Notes: generated from the sequence alone by a model not told the origin. Positions 36,152-47,244 are shown, counted from the stretch's first letter. The stretch is 64,000 nucleotides of DNA from Camillea tinctor (GCA_022578605.1 MU394104.1:186001-250000), one strand, 5' to 3'. Made by a program: numbers and translations.

Positions 36152-37389
36152 GATGGAACTATGATATGAGCATCCTCAGATTTACGAGATCGACTGAGGA
36201 GAAGTCGCAGCGTAAGGGAGCGCAAGCAGGGAAGCTCCCGGTCGAGGGCGGCGAGCTTGATGCAGGCGGGGAACCATGCAGTGCTGGGAGAAAGCTGTGG
36301 CGAACAGGCTGACGTTTCTTACGCGAACATAGGCAGATGCATCGATGAAGGGAATAGACTAGGAGAGAAAGGCAAGTCTGGATATGTGGGAGACTGGGAT
36401 TTGTAAAGGTCCATGTGGGTTACCGTTAGTTGGTGGGAGATTTAATGGTGACGCTTGGGGTCCCCTCTATTAAATACCTAGGTATGGGAATTGGCGTATC
36501 TTATCAGCGATAAGGAATGACTTGGCTTGGCTAGTAGAAGTAACCTAAAGTTACTTAACCATCATGTTCCCCCCCTGGGGACTTACCTTAGTAGGTAATG
36601 CCAATACGTACTTTAGGTCACACTAGGTACTTAGAAACTAACTTAACCATTACATAGTATGTAGAGCAGATTGCATTGACCAGGCATTGACCAGGCTGTT
36701 GTCGCAGGAATGTTGTAGGAATGCCTCAAGTTGTGTGTTGCCCGATCTGGAGGTGACACAATGCTGTTATGATCATTTCCAAATAAAGATGAATTTTCCT
36801 TTCTCTTTTTCTTTCCCACACTCTTCAATTCACTTCCCTTAACGTACTAGTAGTACCTGCTTACTTGATAAGCACCCAATTGTCAGGCAAAATGGGTTAT
36901 ATATTTTTCTTTATTTACTTATGGGTATGTAGACAAGCAGTAGCATTTGGTAAATACATACTGCCTAGGTATACTAACTAGCAGTATACTTGCCTCCCTA
37001 CCTAGTCGTACAACACCTACCTAAGTAGCATATGCACTATGATGGAATCTCTTCAGCTTCGACCCGTGTCTGCTGCTCTGCTGCCAATAGCTGTCAAGTT
37101 TATAACAGATACCGTCTACGGAAACCTCACTTTTATGGGGTTGGGCAGAAATCCGTCTCCATCTGTGCGTCAAGTGATGAGCTTTGACTGTAGTTAGGTA
37201 TGCTTGGGTATGAGGGAGTTCATAGCTACTACGGGCAGGTTGCTTTCCCAACATTTGTTCTTTTATTCCCTTCGCTCTATGGATAATGTACACTCGGAGC
37301 GGAGTCGCCTTGGAGTCGCCTTGAGAAATAGCGCTCTTCAGCCTATTGTGTCTGCGGTGTCCAGCAAAACTCCCAACTCAGCTGTTGCT
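36152..37389. other. Spacer between the UBR1 start and the QCR9 end
   Basis: About 1.2 kb containing the UBR1 promoter and the QCR9 3' flank. It contains a TACCTAGGTA palindrome (36475-36484) and a perfect 7-bp hairpin AAGTAAC-CTAAA-GTTACTT (36538-36556). I find no other gene. Confidence 0.5.
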
Positions 37390-37834
37390 TTACTCTTCTT
37401 CCTCCTCGGCCTCGACATATCTAGATCGGATGTCCTTCCATTGACGCTACTCGGGGGTCAGTACTACACCCGTCTACCTTATTTGCTATGCAAGCCTCAT
37501 GCTACTTACTCCCTTGTTCATGTTGTCCCATAGTCTGTTCATGCCGGTATCGTATGCCCTAGCTTTCTATCAGCAAAAGCTGTCAGGTTGTATAGTAGTT
37601 CTGCGTAGCCATGGCGTACATCTCGAAAGCGAATGCCGAGGCAAAGACAACACCCAGCATTTGGAAGTTGTTTCGGAACAGAGCGCTGGACGGACAACAG
37701 TCAGTTGTATGGGTTTCTCAATTTCGGGAGTAGAAGCGGAAGGGATGGACTTGCTTATAGAGAGCACTCTGTAGGTTGCGCGATTAGTGTGACGGCGATC
37801 AATTGGTTCTAGAATGGGTGGTGAACTATACCAT
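37390..37834 (-). CDS. QCR9: Ubiquinol-cytochrome c reductase (complex III) subunit 9, five tiny exons
   Basis: Small single-pass subunit of mitochondrial complex III. Exons on the minus strand: 37834-37832 (ATG only), 37768-37755, 37685-37620, 37558-37510 and 37446-37390. They total 189 nt and give 62 aa. The spliced product starts MSALYNALFRNNFQ, continues with the membrane segment MLGVVFASAFAFEM, then AYDTGMNRLWDNMNKG and RQWKDIRSRYVEAEEEEE. This matches the Qcr9 plan (LYN-LFRRN, AFAFE, WD-N-GR-WKDI) from end to end. Introns are 63, 69, 61 and 63 bp. Intron 2 needs a GC donor (AA|GCAAGT) with a CTGAC branch site and CAG acceptor; it joins TAT-AA to C as Asn, as the family requires. The first intron directly follows the ATG, which has the context CTTCACCATG. 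No exon is long enough to stand out as an open frame, so simple ORF calling misses this gene. Confidence 0.9.
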
Positions 37835-38429
37835 GGTGAAGACTTCTGCAGCGGGGGCGACGCTTGTAAAATAGGTGGGCTTGTATGATGTTGAGATGCA
37901 CAGCTGGGGGTTGAGTTGGGAATGCGTGATCGAGAGAAGAATATCGGCAATCGGTCACACATGTAATCTATAAATTGATCAAAGTTCAAGAGTTACTAAG
38001 TCACCAGGTCCCAAAGATTTGGAAATGCTCGATTCTGATTGGCCAGAGCTCACTTTCATCCCTTGCCCCCACTATTCAACATGCTTTGCCCAAAAAAGTC
38101 TTTCGCAGCTTTGGAAGCCTCGCCCTACTTATTATTACATAGGTCACTTACTAACATAACCTACTTACCTAGGTTGGGTGCTGTCCCACCCCACCCCACC
38201 TATACCACCTACCACCACTCAAGAGCATTCGCACCTGGGTACTTTTACCTTTACATACTCACCACCTCTTTACTTACTGCTACTACGAATATCATTTCTC
38301 AACTGATCTATTCCGAACATTCATTACCTTGTCGTGGGAATTGGTTAGTCATAGATTATCCTATAACCATTAGGTAGTGGCATCTTCCCCTCCCCCCACC
38401 TGTCCTTCCACATAATATCCTCCTCCACA
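37835..38429. promoter_or_regulatory. Divergent promoter shared by QCR9 and PYM
   Basis: About 600 bp between the two start codons. It includes an ACCTAGGT palindrome (38167-38174), a CCCCACC repeat (38188-38202) and pyrimidine-rich DNA just before the PYM ATG. No gene is seen in it. Confidence 0.5.
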
Positions 38430-39035
38430 ATGCCATCCGAACCATCGAGGTCTGGCATTGTCACGGACGAAAGCAGCGGCGAGAGGCATATCCCAGAATC
38501 TATGCGAGCGGATGGCACTACCAGGAAAGCAATCAAGATCCGCCCCGGATACCGCCCGCCCGAGGACGTCGAAATCTACAAGAACCGTACTGCCGAAACT
38601 TGGCGAAACCGTGGTCAAGCTGGCGGCATACCCGGTGCTGAGGGTCTGAAGGACCAACAAAAACAGGACACATCCACCGCTGCTAGCAACAAGAATGCGA
38701 AGCGCCGCGAGGCCAGAAAAAAGGCCAAGTCGACCAACGAGTCCCAGAACGATGCGAGTGCCGATCAAACATCAGCTCCCGTTGAGACAACAAAGGTCGA
38801 GGAACTCGATCCTGAGGCCGAGAAGGAGAAAAAGGCGCGGAACCTTAAGAAAAAGCTGAAGCAAGCAAAAGAGCTTAGGAACAAGAAGGAAGGCGGCGAA
38901 TCTCTCCTCCCGGAGCAAATCGCTAAGGTCATCAAGATCAACGAATTGATCAGGGAGCTCGAAGCACTGGGATTCGACGCAGATGGGGAACCCAAGGACC
39001 TCGCTCAAGGTGCCGGAGCAGAAAACAAGGGGTGA
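38430..39035 (+). CDS. PYM/WIBG homologue, Mago-Y14 (exon junction complex) disassembly factor
   Basis: Single exon, 201 aa. The N-terminus SGIVTDESSGERHIPESMR continues into KIRPGYRPPEDVEIYKNR, the Mago-binding motif of PYM proteins that binds the Mago-Y14 heterodimer and removes exon junction complexes at the ribosome. The middle is Lys/Glu-rich and helical (RNLKKKLKQAKELRNKK), and the end IAKVIKINELIRELEALGF matches the C-terminal helix of the family, thought to contact the small ribosomal subunit. The ATG has the context CCACAATGCC. The stop is TGA followed by T; the same frame then stays open for 164 more codons (see next entry). Its presence fits an intron-rich genome that keeps an exon junction complex. 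Confidence 0.92.
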   Translation: MPSEPSRSGIVTDESSGERHIPESMRADGTTRKAIKIRPGYRPPEDVEIYKNRTAETWRNRGQAGGIPGAEGLKDQQKQDTSTAASNKNAKRREARKKAKSTNESQNDASADQTSAPVETTKVEELDPEAEKEKKARNLKKKLKQAKELRNKKEGGESLLPEQIAKVIKINELIRELEALGFDADGEPKDLAQGAGAENKG

Positions 39036-39527
39036 TTTGCAACTCAAACATCATCCACAAGGCCCTTTTCAGTAATTACGACGTCTGCGGCCAGCTCGCA
39101 TTTTACGCTGCTTCCGAACATCCCCCTATACTTATTCACATACGAAGACGGCGATTGTGTTGGGCTTATTGGGCCTCCCACAGTGCTCGAAGAAGTACGT
39201 CGCAACGTACAGCCTGAATGTCCATCGTGTAATAAAGGGACCGATCACAACCATGCTATTACCAATATTACCAATAACGCCGCCACTAGCTCTACTCTTG
39301 ATGATCAAGACTCGGGGGAAACTGAGTTAGTAGACGTTGAGCCGACTAGTCGAGTCCTCATACCCAAACGACAATCCCCTTTGTCTAATTATCTCATCAT
39401 CGATTTGCCACGTTGCCTCGGTCATCTGTACAAACCGGACGAGAGACAGTATATCTATAAACTCCCTAGTTGCAAAGATGAAGAAAGAACTCGAAACCAT
39501 GTCGAAAGCGAAAGTGTTATGCCATAA
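39036..39527 (+). other. In-frame open region directly downstream of the PYM stop codon
   Basis: 164 codons open in exactly the PYM frame, ending at the stop at 39525-39527. The first part reads like real protein (LPNIPLYLFTYEDGDCVG, LIGPPTVLEEVRRNV, PECPSCNKG with a CxxC), the later part is polar. No ATG begins it. A CTTTTCAG acceptor at 39065-39072 would enter a neighbouring frame unless paired with an unseen donor. It could be a last exon reached by alternative splicing, a readthrough extension, a relic of another gene, or chance. I do not recognise the sequence. Confidence 0.3.
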
Positions 39528-40196
39528 GTTACGATAGGTAATATCAGTTGCCCATCTTATATTCTCAGTTCATGTACATATCTGGTGCGAACTTCCGTTA
39601 TCGTGAAAGTTCTAGATTTCACGGATCTGTTCTTTGTAGAACTACGGGGATTGCTGCAACCATATATTCCAATCATGGCTAAAACTTGAGCGTAAAGATG
39701 AAAATAAGGGTTGTTCTTTCAGAGTACTCTTCCGACACCTGATTTGTGGTCTGTAGAGGTTGGCAGAATAACAAGAAGAGAAAAGGGGCTGTGTATGCAA
39801 TTAAGCGTCACTATTCAGGGTTCGGGATGTTGCCCATAAAACAGCCCTGCTCGAGACCCCCTGCAGCAAGAAGTTACTCGATCACGCGACAACGCGTCGC
39901 TGATCGTTTTGGGTATATTGACAATTGACACGAACATAAAGAAGGCTTATTAGGTGCAGTCTTTCGACGCAATGACCTATTGAATCTAATATCCGGTCCA
40001 CAGCATAAAGGTCCACACCGGGTGCCAACGTTCCTTCGTCATGACTAGGCACTTTATAGAAATTTCCAGTACACAGCCTTAGAACATACAATACTCTCAC
40101 CTTATAGATCGTATTATCACATTATATGATCTGCTCTTATCGACTCGCTCCTGTGCTAGGCAATACCCAAGTTGATCCTACCTATTCTTTATCAGC
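39528..40196. other. Spacer upstream of the first oxygenase-like paralogue
   Basis: About 670 bp, AT-rich, no supportable gene. In particular I find no upstream exon encoding the oxygenase domain that the next gene lacks. Confidence 0.5.
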
Positions 40197-42783
40197 ATGG
40201 CTCATTCTCCCTCTGACGACGAGATACCCCTCGATCTAAGGCAAGAGCTGGTTAAGGCAATTGATAGTCTCTGTGATGAGACGGTCGAGGCGTCACCGAG
40301 TGTCCACAATGCAATCGAGAAATGGCTCTCATATGGTGCCTCGAGGCCTGCGAAAGCCAAGTTTTTTCTTTACCACTTGGCCGACTCGTCCCAAGAAATG
40401 GTCTTTGCGATGGAAGCATTATCCCCAAGTGACCTAGCCCGCTATTGGTGTCTAGAGCGCCTTGGATGTCAGCACAATTTTAATGTCTTCCTTTCTCAGG
40501 CAGAGAAGCGGGTGGGGGGGACTATATTCGACTTCGCAGGAGACGAAATGGAAGAGGGTTATGAAAGCGACGTGGAACTTCCTATAGGCACGATGAATGA
40601 GGACGAATCAGAGTGGTCTGTCCAACTGCTGCTTGATACCTCTAATGGGCAGAAAACACCCAAGTTGGCATTGGATAACCCAAATATGCTTCAGGGCGAC
40701 GTATTCGAAGGCTGCGAACCTGACGAGGAAGGAGACCCAGCAGATTACTACGATGAACCTCAGCATCCTAATGTTCGTATCTAATCTTCTACAGATTGTA
40801 TCCACTGACTAACATATGCAGTTGCGTGCGTTCGTTCATTACCATAGATCACTAGTCAGTTCGTATGACCCAATTTTGTGATAGTCCAACTAGCTGATGG
40901 TCTCGAAAAAGGCTCTGGTTATCGTCCCTTTATCAACGACAGCCTCTTTCCTTTCTAACTTCAAGCTCAATGATGAGACTATATCTGGGGCGAATAGCCT
41001 GGTAACGCATTTCGCATCAAAGTGTAAAGCACCTGGTAGCAGGAACCGCTCTTTGGAAATATTGACCAAGCTCTGCTCTGAACTGTTCCCGCAGCAGAAT
41101 TCACAAGCGTGGAATGCCGCCAAATTCCCCGAAGAAACTATTGCTCAAGTACTTGAAGTAGCTGTCCGAACTCAGGACCCCAGCCTTTTCGACACAGTTT
41201 GTAAGAATATAGAGGTGGATCTATCACCACAGTTCTTCACATGGATATCTGAAAAGACAAGAGAATCGAGCCTACCATTTACCACGTTGCAGCCAGCGTC
41301 AGTACTCCTTTACCCTATTCGAAGCCACGACTAACTCTTATAGACTCGAACGAACCATCTTGGCGGCGCCGAGACTTGGTGACCGATATACCAAAATTTT
41401 AAGCTTGAATACCTTGAGTGCTACAACACCGCCAGCCCTACGAGAAGCAGTGCTGGCTGTATTGGACAAAGTTGTCGATCGCTGCCTTGGCACCGATCCA
41501 TTATTTGAGCAAGATGGCGAGACTCTTGTCTTTATGGCCTCCGCATATAGAGATTACAATTGGCTCTTGAAGAAGTGAGGCGGTACTAAACAATTCCTCG
41601 GATCGGAAGACTAATTGATCATAGAATCGGCCCCGTAATATACCAAAGACGCAAAGATTATGCCTTCGTAATAGGGTTTAGTTGGCAATTATACACCAAT
41701 ATCCGCCAGAACAAACTACAGATCCATGACTCGTTCGAGTATCTCAAGTCTTGCATGACAACTTTGCTTAAAGACTTCGATGTCTCTCTTCTGCTCAGCA
41801 TAAATGGGTTTGTACGTCAGCAAGGGAAGCGTAGAACACAGCCAAAAACACCAGTGCCACAACCACCCGTCACCAAGGAAACTCTTACCAATCTATGCAC
41901 CCTTCTACTTGAACTCAGCATGGAAAGTGATTTCCGAGAGCTGGTCACGAAATTGATAGACCAAAGCCAACGCATCGACCCCCCAGAATTCATCGACCTT
42001 TATCTCCCTTTTACGAGGGACCTTATGACAGTGCTAGAGAAACATGCACGGCTGTTTCAAGAACCGATAGTCTCGAGTTTCTTCCGGACTTTTGTTCTAG
42101 AATGCTGGAACAAGTATGTTGGAGAGGCTCCGAAGTCTTCAGGTCACGATCAAGCAATGTCGAGCTGGCAGGCTCGTGTGATGGAGACCAGGGGGGAGCT
42201 GGGAAGATTCGATCAGGAAAAGCTCTCCGATATATTAGGGGCTGATTATCACACACTCCTCGGAGTTCCATCCACACCTATGTGCCCATCGCCGCAATGG
42301 CAAAACACACATGTCTACCCGCCAGTTCAAACAAACATGCTACCTACAGTTACCCCAGCACCAGTTGCTTCATACGGCCAGCCAGTTCCAGCAGTTCCAG
42401 CAGTTCCACAGACCTGGCAGGCTACGCATCCCACCTTTTTCGGTGGCATGGCCACGGAAACATCTTGCGCAACTAGGGCCTGGAATCTACCAGCGAATTC
42501 AGGACGACCACCTTCTTGGCAGCTGCAAACGCAAGCCGGGAGCTTGATCCCAACCCAACAGCCGTATCTTTCTTCGCAGCCTATGGCCTCGCCAGCTACC
42601 CAGCGAACGCTAGGTTCGTCACCGAGAATACCATTGACGTCTATTCCTCAGAACTTATCCCCAGTCATCGGACAGAATGACAATCCTCCAGCACCTCCAT
42701 TCACCGGCCAGAAGCGCAAACAAGTAGATGGTCCGACAATGGATTGTTATCAGGCGACCAAGAGATTTTCCTCAACTAGCTAG
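40197..42783 (+). CDS. 2OG-Fe(II) oxygenase-family paralogue lacking the catalytic domain
   Basis: Exons 40197-40772, 40822-40854, 40912-41297, 41344-41574 and 41625-42783 give 794 aa. The start DDEIPLDLRQELVKAIDSL resembles the usual N-terminus of a fungal 2-oxoglutarate oxygenase family, but by about residue 44 the protein is already in the segment that follows the oxygenase domain (AIEKWLSYGASRPAKAKFFLYHL aligns with SWAEEVRTKRRAGTPLYYVLYHT of the next gene). It then keeps the acidic LQGDVFEGCEPDEEGD segment, HYHRSLALVIVP, and the helical C-terminal region ending in FDQEKLSDILGADYHTLLG. So about 200 residues holding the double-stranded beta-helix and iron ligands are missing. A Pro/Gln/Ser-rich tail follows. 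The 33-nt second exon occupies the same place as the 33-nt exon 4 of the neighbour. The function is unknown; a catalytically dead partner or regulator is one possibility. Confidence 0.75.
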
Positions 42784-43401
42784 TTAGAGACATGGCCATG
42801 TATGGCGTTGTTGGTGTTTGCAATAGGATAAGAGAGAAAATTGGTTAGATTTTTTTTTTTTTGCACAAACCTATCTACCTTGCTACCTAAGGGCAGGTCA
42901 GGTAAACATACCCTTATATGATACTATATAGGGTTGATTCGATATCGACTAACCTGGGTTAGAATATTTAGTACTAGGATGGTTTGATTGTGATGTTGGT
43001 ATTAGACCTCCCTAAAGTACTATGTACATGCATACCAACTCAATCTCTGACTGTGCGTTTAATGCTTTCCATGGATTAGCCCTGGAGATTCTTAGCAATT
43101 AACGTATAAATACGGCCCCACCTCCACTTTCACGTCCACTTATACACTTGCACTTACACTCGACGCGGTTCTAGGCGCGTCTTTTTGCAAATCAATGGTA
43201 ACTTGGAAAGTTTGTACGTAAATAATTACATTTTCTGGTCAAAGTGACGGGGAAGTAATTGTAGCAGACAACTTCTCTTTGACAGCTTTTTTTCTTTCTA
43301 TTGTGCATCCTCAAATTTCTTGGCAGGTTTCCCTGAGTGCCTTGATATGGTAAAAGAGGTTCCTACCTACCTAGGATTTTGGGGGAATAGAGACTAGGAA
43401 A
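42784..43401. other. Spacer between the two tandem oxygenase-like paralogues
   Basis: About 620 bp, AT-rich, with a T homopolymer (42849-42861) and a TACCTACCTAGG motif near 43362. The promoter of the second paralogue must lie here. No gene is seen. Confidence 0.5.
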
Positions 43402-46400
43402 ATGGTGCTTTCACCCCTATCTAGGTTTAATACTCTGCACCATGTTAATGAGGGGGGATTCAGAGCACGCGGGGAGAGAAGAGGGGGGGGAAGCCATAAC
43501 GGGATACCAACTCGAAGATTCGACAAGTTTGACCTATTGAGTAGGCTTCAGAGGATTTGGGTCCAAGGCAATCTCGCATTCTTCGATTTCCTTGAGCCCA
43601 TAGACTGTGTGATAACTATCAAGGGTATCGGTCTCATTCGTACCCCCCTCTCGGAAGCCCAGGCGAAGCAGATCATTGCTCAGTCGCACGCGGTCCCATG
43701 CAGCGAGGGGAGCGAGACAGTTATTCCCACCGGAGTGCAGAATACACGGGAATTGGACCCAGATCAGTTCGAGATAGGAAATCACAGATGGCAACACCAC
43801 TTGGACAAGATCCTCACTCGGGTGGCTCAAGAACTAGGGATCGCCGAGCATATCCATGCGGAATTGTGCAAGATGCTCATATACGAGAAAGGCTCTGATT
43901 GCAAGTCGTATGTAGTGTGAGTGAGCGCATATCGATAATATCTCGGGTATGCCTCATAACTAATTATTCGTAGCACGGAGCAAGTCCCTGGGATGTTCGG
44001 AACCCTAGTCATCAATCTCCCTTCACCACACACAGGAGGAGAGTTTGTTGTGGATTGCGATCATATGACGAAGAGGTTTAGGACCTCTGATTATGAAATG
44101 TCATACTTAGCCTGGTTCGTGTATTAACTACCACGTTAATTGGTATATTAAGCTAACATGTCATCGAATCCTTTTAGGTATTCCGATACGTTGTATGAAC
44201 TCCTGCCCGTAAAAACGGGATATCGCTGGGTGTTGACCTACAATCTTGTAAGGTCAACGGCTAATAACAAACTGGAGCCTCTCCCTTACGGTTTTGTTGA
44301 ACACGACCGGGAGCTTCGAAAGATCCTAATGTCATGGGCGGAAGAAGTTCGTACCAAGAGAAGAGCCGGAACCCCTTTATATTATGTATTGTACCACACA
44401 TACCCTGAAGCTGACCCCTCCCCGGACATACTCAAACTCAGTGACCGGGCCCGGCTAAAACTTCTCGAAAAGATCTGCTCAGAGCTTAGGTTTGATCTGT
44501 TGTTAGTCACTCTTGAGAGGGTAATACGGCACACTACAATCAAGGAAAAACGCCACCATAATATATCTAAGAAGCGCAAGTACAATAGGTACCATTGCTC
44601 CTGGGACGGATCCGATTCCGATTTCGAGGACTATCATTCAGATCATGAATCAGATTACATTGTTGATGACTTTATCGAAGACACATACTCTGCCATATTA
44701 CCACGTGATCTCAAGGGCAGGGAAATCGACTTCTCTACCCAGATCAACGACGAAGATATACTTCAGGAAAACTCGTTCGACTATGGGTTCAACGATAATA
44801 TGCATGTCAAACATATGAAAGATGTGGGGAGCCTGGTATGTACCGCCCCTTATACAGTGTCTAGAATTACTATCCTAACCTATATTACCTACTTTCTAGG
44901 GCCCCGTGAAAACGGATTCATATCGATTACCTGTAAGTCGCATTCGTTCTGAGACGACGCGCGGAATTAACTAATGAACTGTCTAGGCATTGATGATAAT
45001 ACCACCCGGAGAAGCTTTTTCGTACTTTACTAGAAACGTCCGTGTGGACCCGAAGCCGCTGAGCGGCACCAGTTTCAACAGTATAATGGAATATTTTCTT
45101 AACCGATGTATTGATTCCCCTGGCGATGATAGATGTTTAACCGACCTACAACGTTTTACAAATCAAGTCTCACTTTGGCCTTCTTTGCTCTTCGACGAGG
45201 ATACGTCGCAAAAGGCTTTACAATTCTTTATAAACATGCCGGGCTTCTTCCGTCTCATCGTGGCTCGAAGCGCACTGCCGGGGATACTGGGTTTCTTTTC
45301 TTGGCTCAGAGCAGAATATGATGGGTCTAATGTCTCGTTGGAAACTCTAGACCAAGCGTAAGACCCTGTATGTAGTCTTGATCTTTTGAATTTTGCTCAT
45401 AATTTTCTAGGTTTTTCGCTGCGCTTAATTCCCAGCGAAATCCAGGCCCACGATATCAGGCAATAATCGCCTTCATTGGTGATAATGAGACACCTACGGA
45501 GTTAGAGAGTATCATATCTCGCGCGGTGGATGAGACTTTAGAACGCAGCAAATTTGCGGATCTATGTGACGCCGATGGCCCGGCGCTCTTTGATCTCTTG
45601 TTGTACCATAAAGGCTTCGATTACTTACAGGCGACGTAAGTGCTTGTTATTAACTGCTCTCGAGCCATTATTGACTTATTTAGGGCGATGACAATAACGG
45701 AGAATTTAAGTCGCAAAATGGGATTCATGTTAGGATTCCTCAAGCGGCTATCCCAGGGTATAAGGCGCTCCCAGGTGCCTCGAGGGGCAGCGGAATCTAT
45801 CTATGACCATTTGGCCATGCTCACTATCAGTCAAATCAAGTACCATTCACTCAAAGCCCTCAAGTTTCCCGAGGCCAAGAAGGGCAAAGTTAGCCATGTA
45901 GCGGTGGCTATTGCAGATACTGACTATGTGGCATACGACTCTTTCTTCGAGTTTATCTGTTCCCTCTTCCAGTTCAAGCTCGCGAAACATATGGATATGT
46001 TTTTATCTAATCTTTCAGCCCAAGCAATCCTCATCCAGGACGAGTCCTTTCATTCAATCTGGCTCCCACTGCTCGTCGATTTAATCCCGGTACTCGAAAA
46101 ATACAATGCTAACCTCTCGGCCCCAGGATGGCAGCAGCTATATAACAGTGTCCTGAGCGCCTATTTGTATAACTACGTAAAGATAAAGCCAGTGAATCAA
46201 CCCCGTATACAACGGAGAGTATTTTGTCGGAAGGACTGCAAAGATTGCAGAATTCTCAACGCATTCCTAGGCAATGACGCTGAAACAGTCGCCGAGTTTC
46301 CCGTGAACCGGCAGCGAAGACACCACATCCATTCTCAACTCGACTCTATTCGGTCGGGCTGCACACATGAGACAGCACGGGATACCATCCCAGAAACTCT

Positions 46401-47244
46401 GGTAGTGGTTAAGAGGAACACAGCCCAGTTTGCTGAGAGGAAGTGGCACGAACGTGAAATAAAGGCACTTGAGAACCTCGCTGTTTTCAACCAGGAGAAA
46501 CTGCGTGTTCTTCTGGGGAATTCATATCAATGTATCACAGACTTGAGTATGTTAAATATCGACCGGCCTACTCATGCATCATTATCAGTAGTATATGTCC
46601 CGCAGCCAGCAGCATATAGCCGACCTCCGCCCCCAATCAACCCAGAGCAAGAGCTTTCCCGAGTCGAGGCAGAAATCCGCCGCCTAGCTGGCCCCTCGAC
46701 CGTTTCGATAACCCAACCATCCCCATCTCAGCCGCTGCCACCGGCACTGCCATTTGCACAGGCCATCGCTGCCATCGCCCCGTGGCAAGCACCCACGCAG
46801 CCCCCGCTACCACCACCATCATCACATATACAACCACAACCAACCTTCTTTCCTCCACCGGGGCAGAGACAGCCAGGTGTCCCAATACGCTGGACGGCAC
46901 CCGTACACTACGGTCCTGTGCCCCCTGCGCCCCCTGCGTGGTCCGGAGCCGCCTTTCCCATACCCTCTGGGGGACCGCTACCATACCAAATAAACGCTCC
47001 GCCAGAGCCCCCCGTAACCCTAGCACCTATAGCGCTCAACCAACTATCTGCACCAGTAGCACCAGCACCGGCACCGGCAACAGAATCCCTAGCCACGTCC
47101 TCGTCGTCTTCGGGATCGCTAGCATCGAACGTGAGACGAGAAAGGGATAGATTCTCGAAGCCAAGCTACATGATGCCTGAGTTCGTAACTAGCCTTAAGC
47201 GCAAAGAGATTGATGTCATTGACTTGACTGGCGATGATGGTTAA
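43402..47244 (+). CDS. 2OG-Fe(II) oxygenase-family protein with replaced iron ligands
   Basis: Exons 43402-43916, 43974-44114, 44178-44835, 44900-44932, 44987-45357, 45411-45635 and 45684-47244 give 1,167 aa with all phases consistent. The domain runs from GIGLIRTPLSEAQAKQII through MLIYEKGS, GMFGTLVINLPSPHTGGEF and AWYSDTLYELLPV to TGYRWVLTYNLVRS, the prolyl 4-hydroxylase-like fold of a common fungal family. From memory of that family, the first iron motif should read PHRDTE and the second SDVxHEV. Here they read SYVVTE (Y170, V172) and SDTLYEL (Y225), so both His and the Asp appear lost. Downstream are a charged KKRKYNRYH segment, the helical region, a Cys-rich CRKDCKDCRILNAFLG motif, a Pro-rich tail and VIDLTGDD at the end, which resembles a SUMO-interacting motif. 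The first 45 residues are uncertain. A donor 9 nt earlier is possible and also lacks the ligands. Confidence 0.78.

Noticed and set aside
37570..37989. 139-codon minus-strand frame over the QCR9 locus
   Set aside because: It is a different frame running through QCR9 introns; the spliced frame gives a full match to the Qcr9 plan, this one gives nothing.
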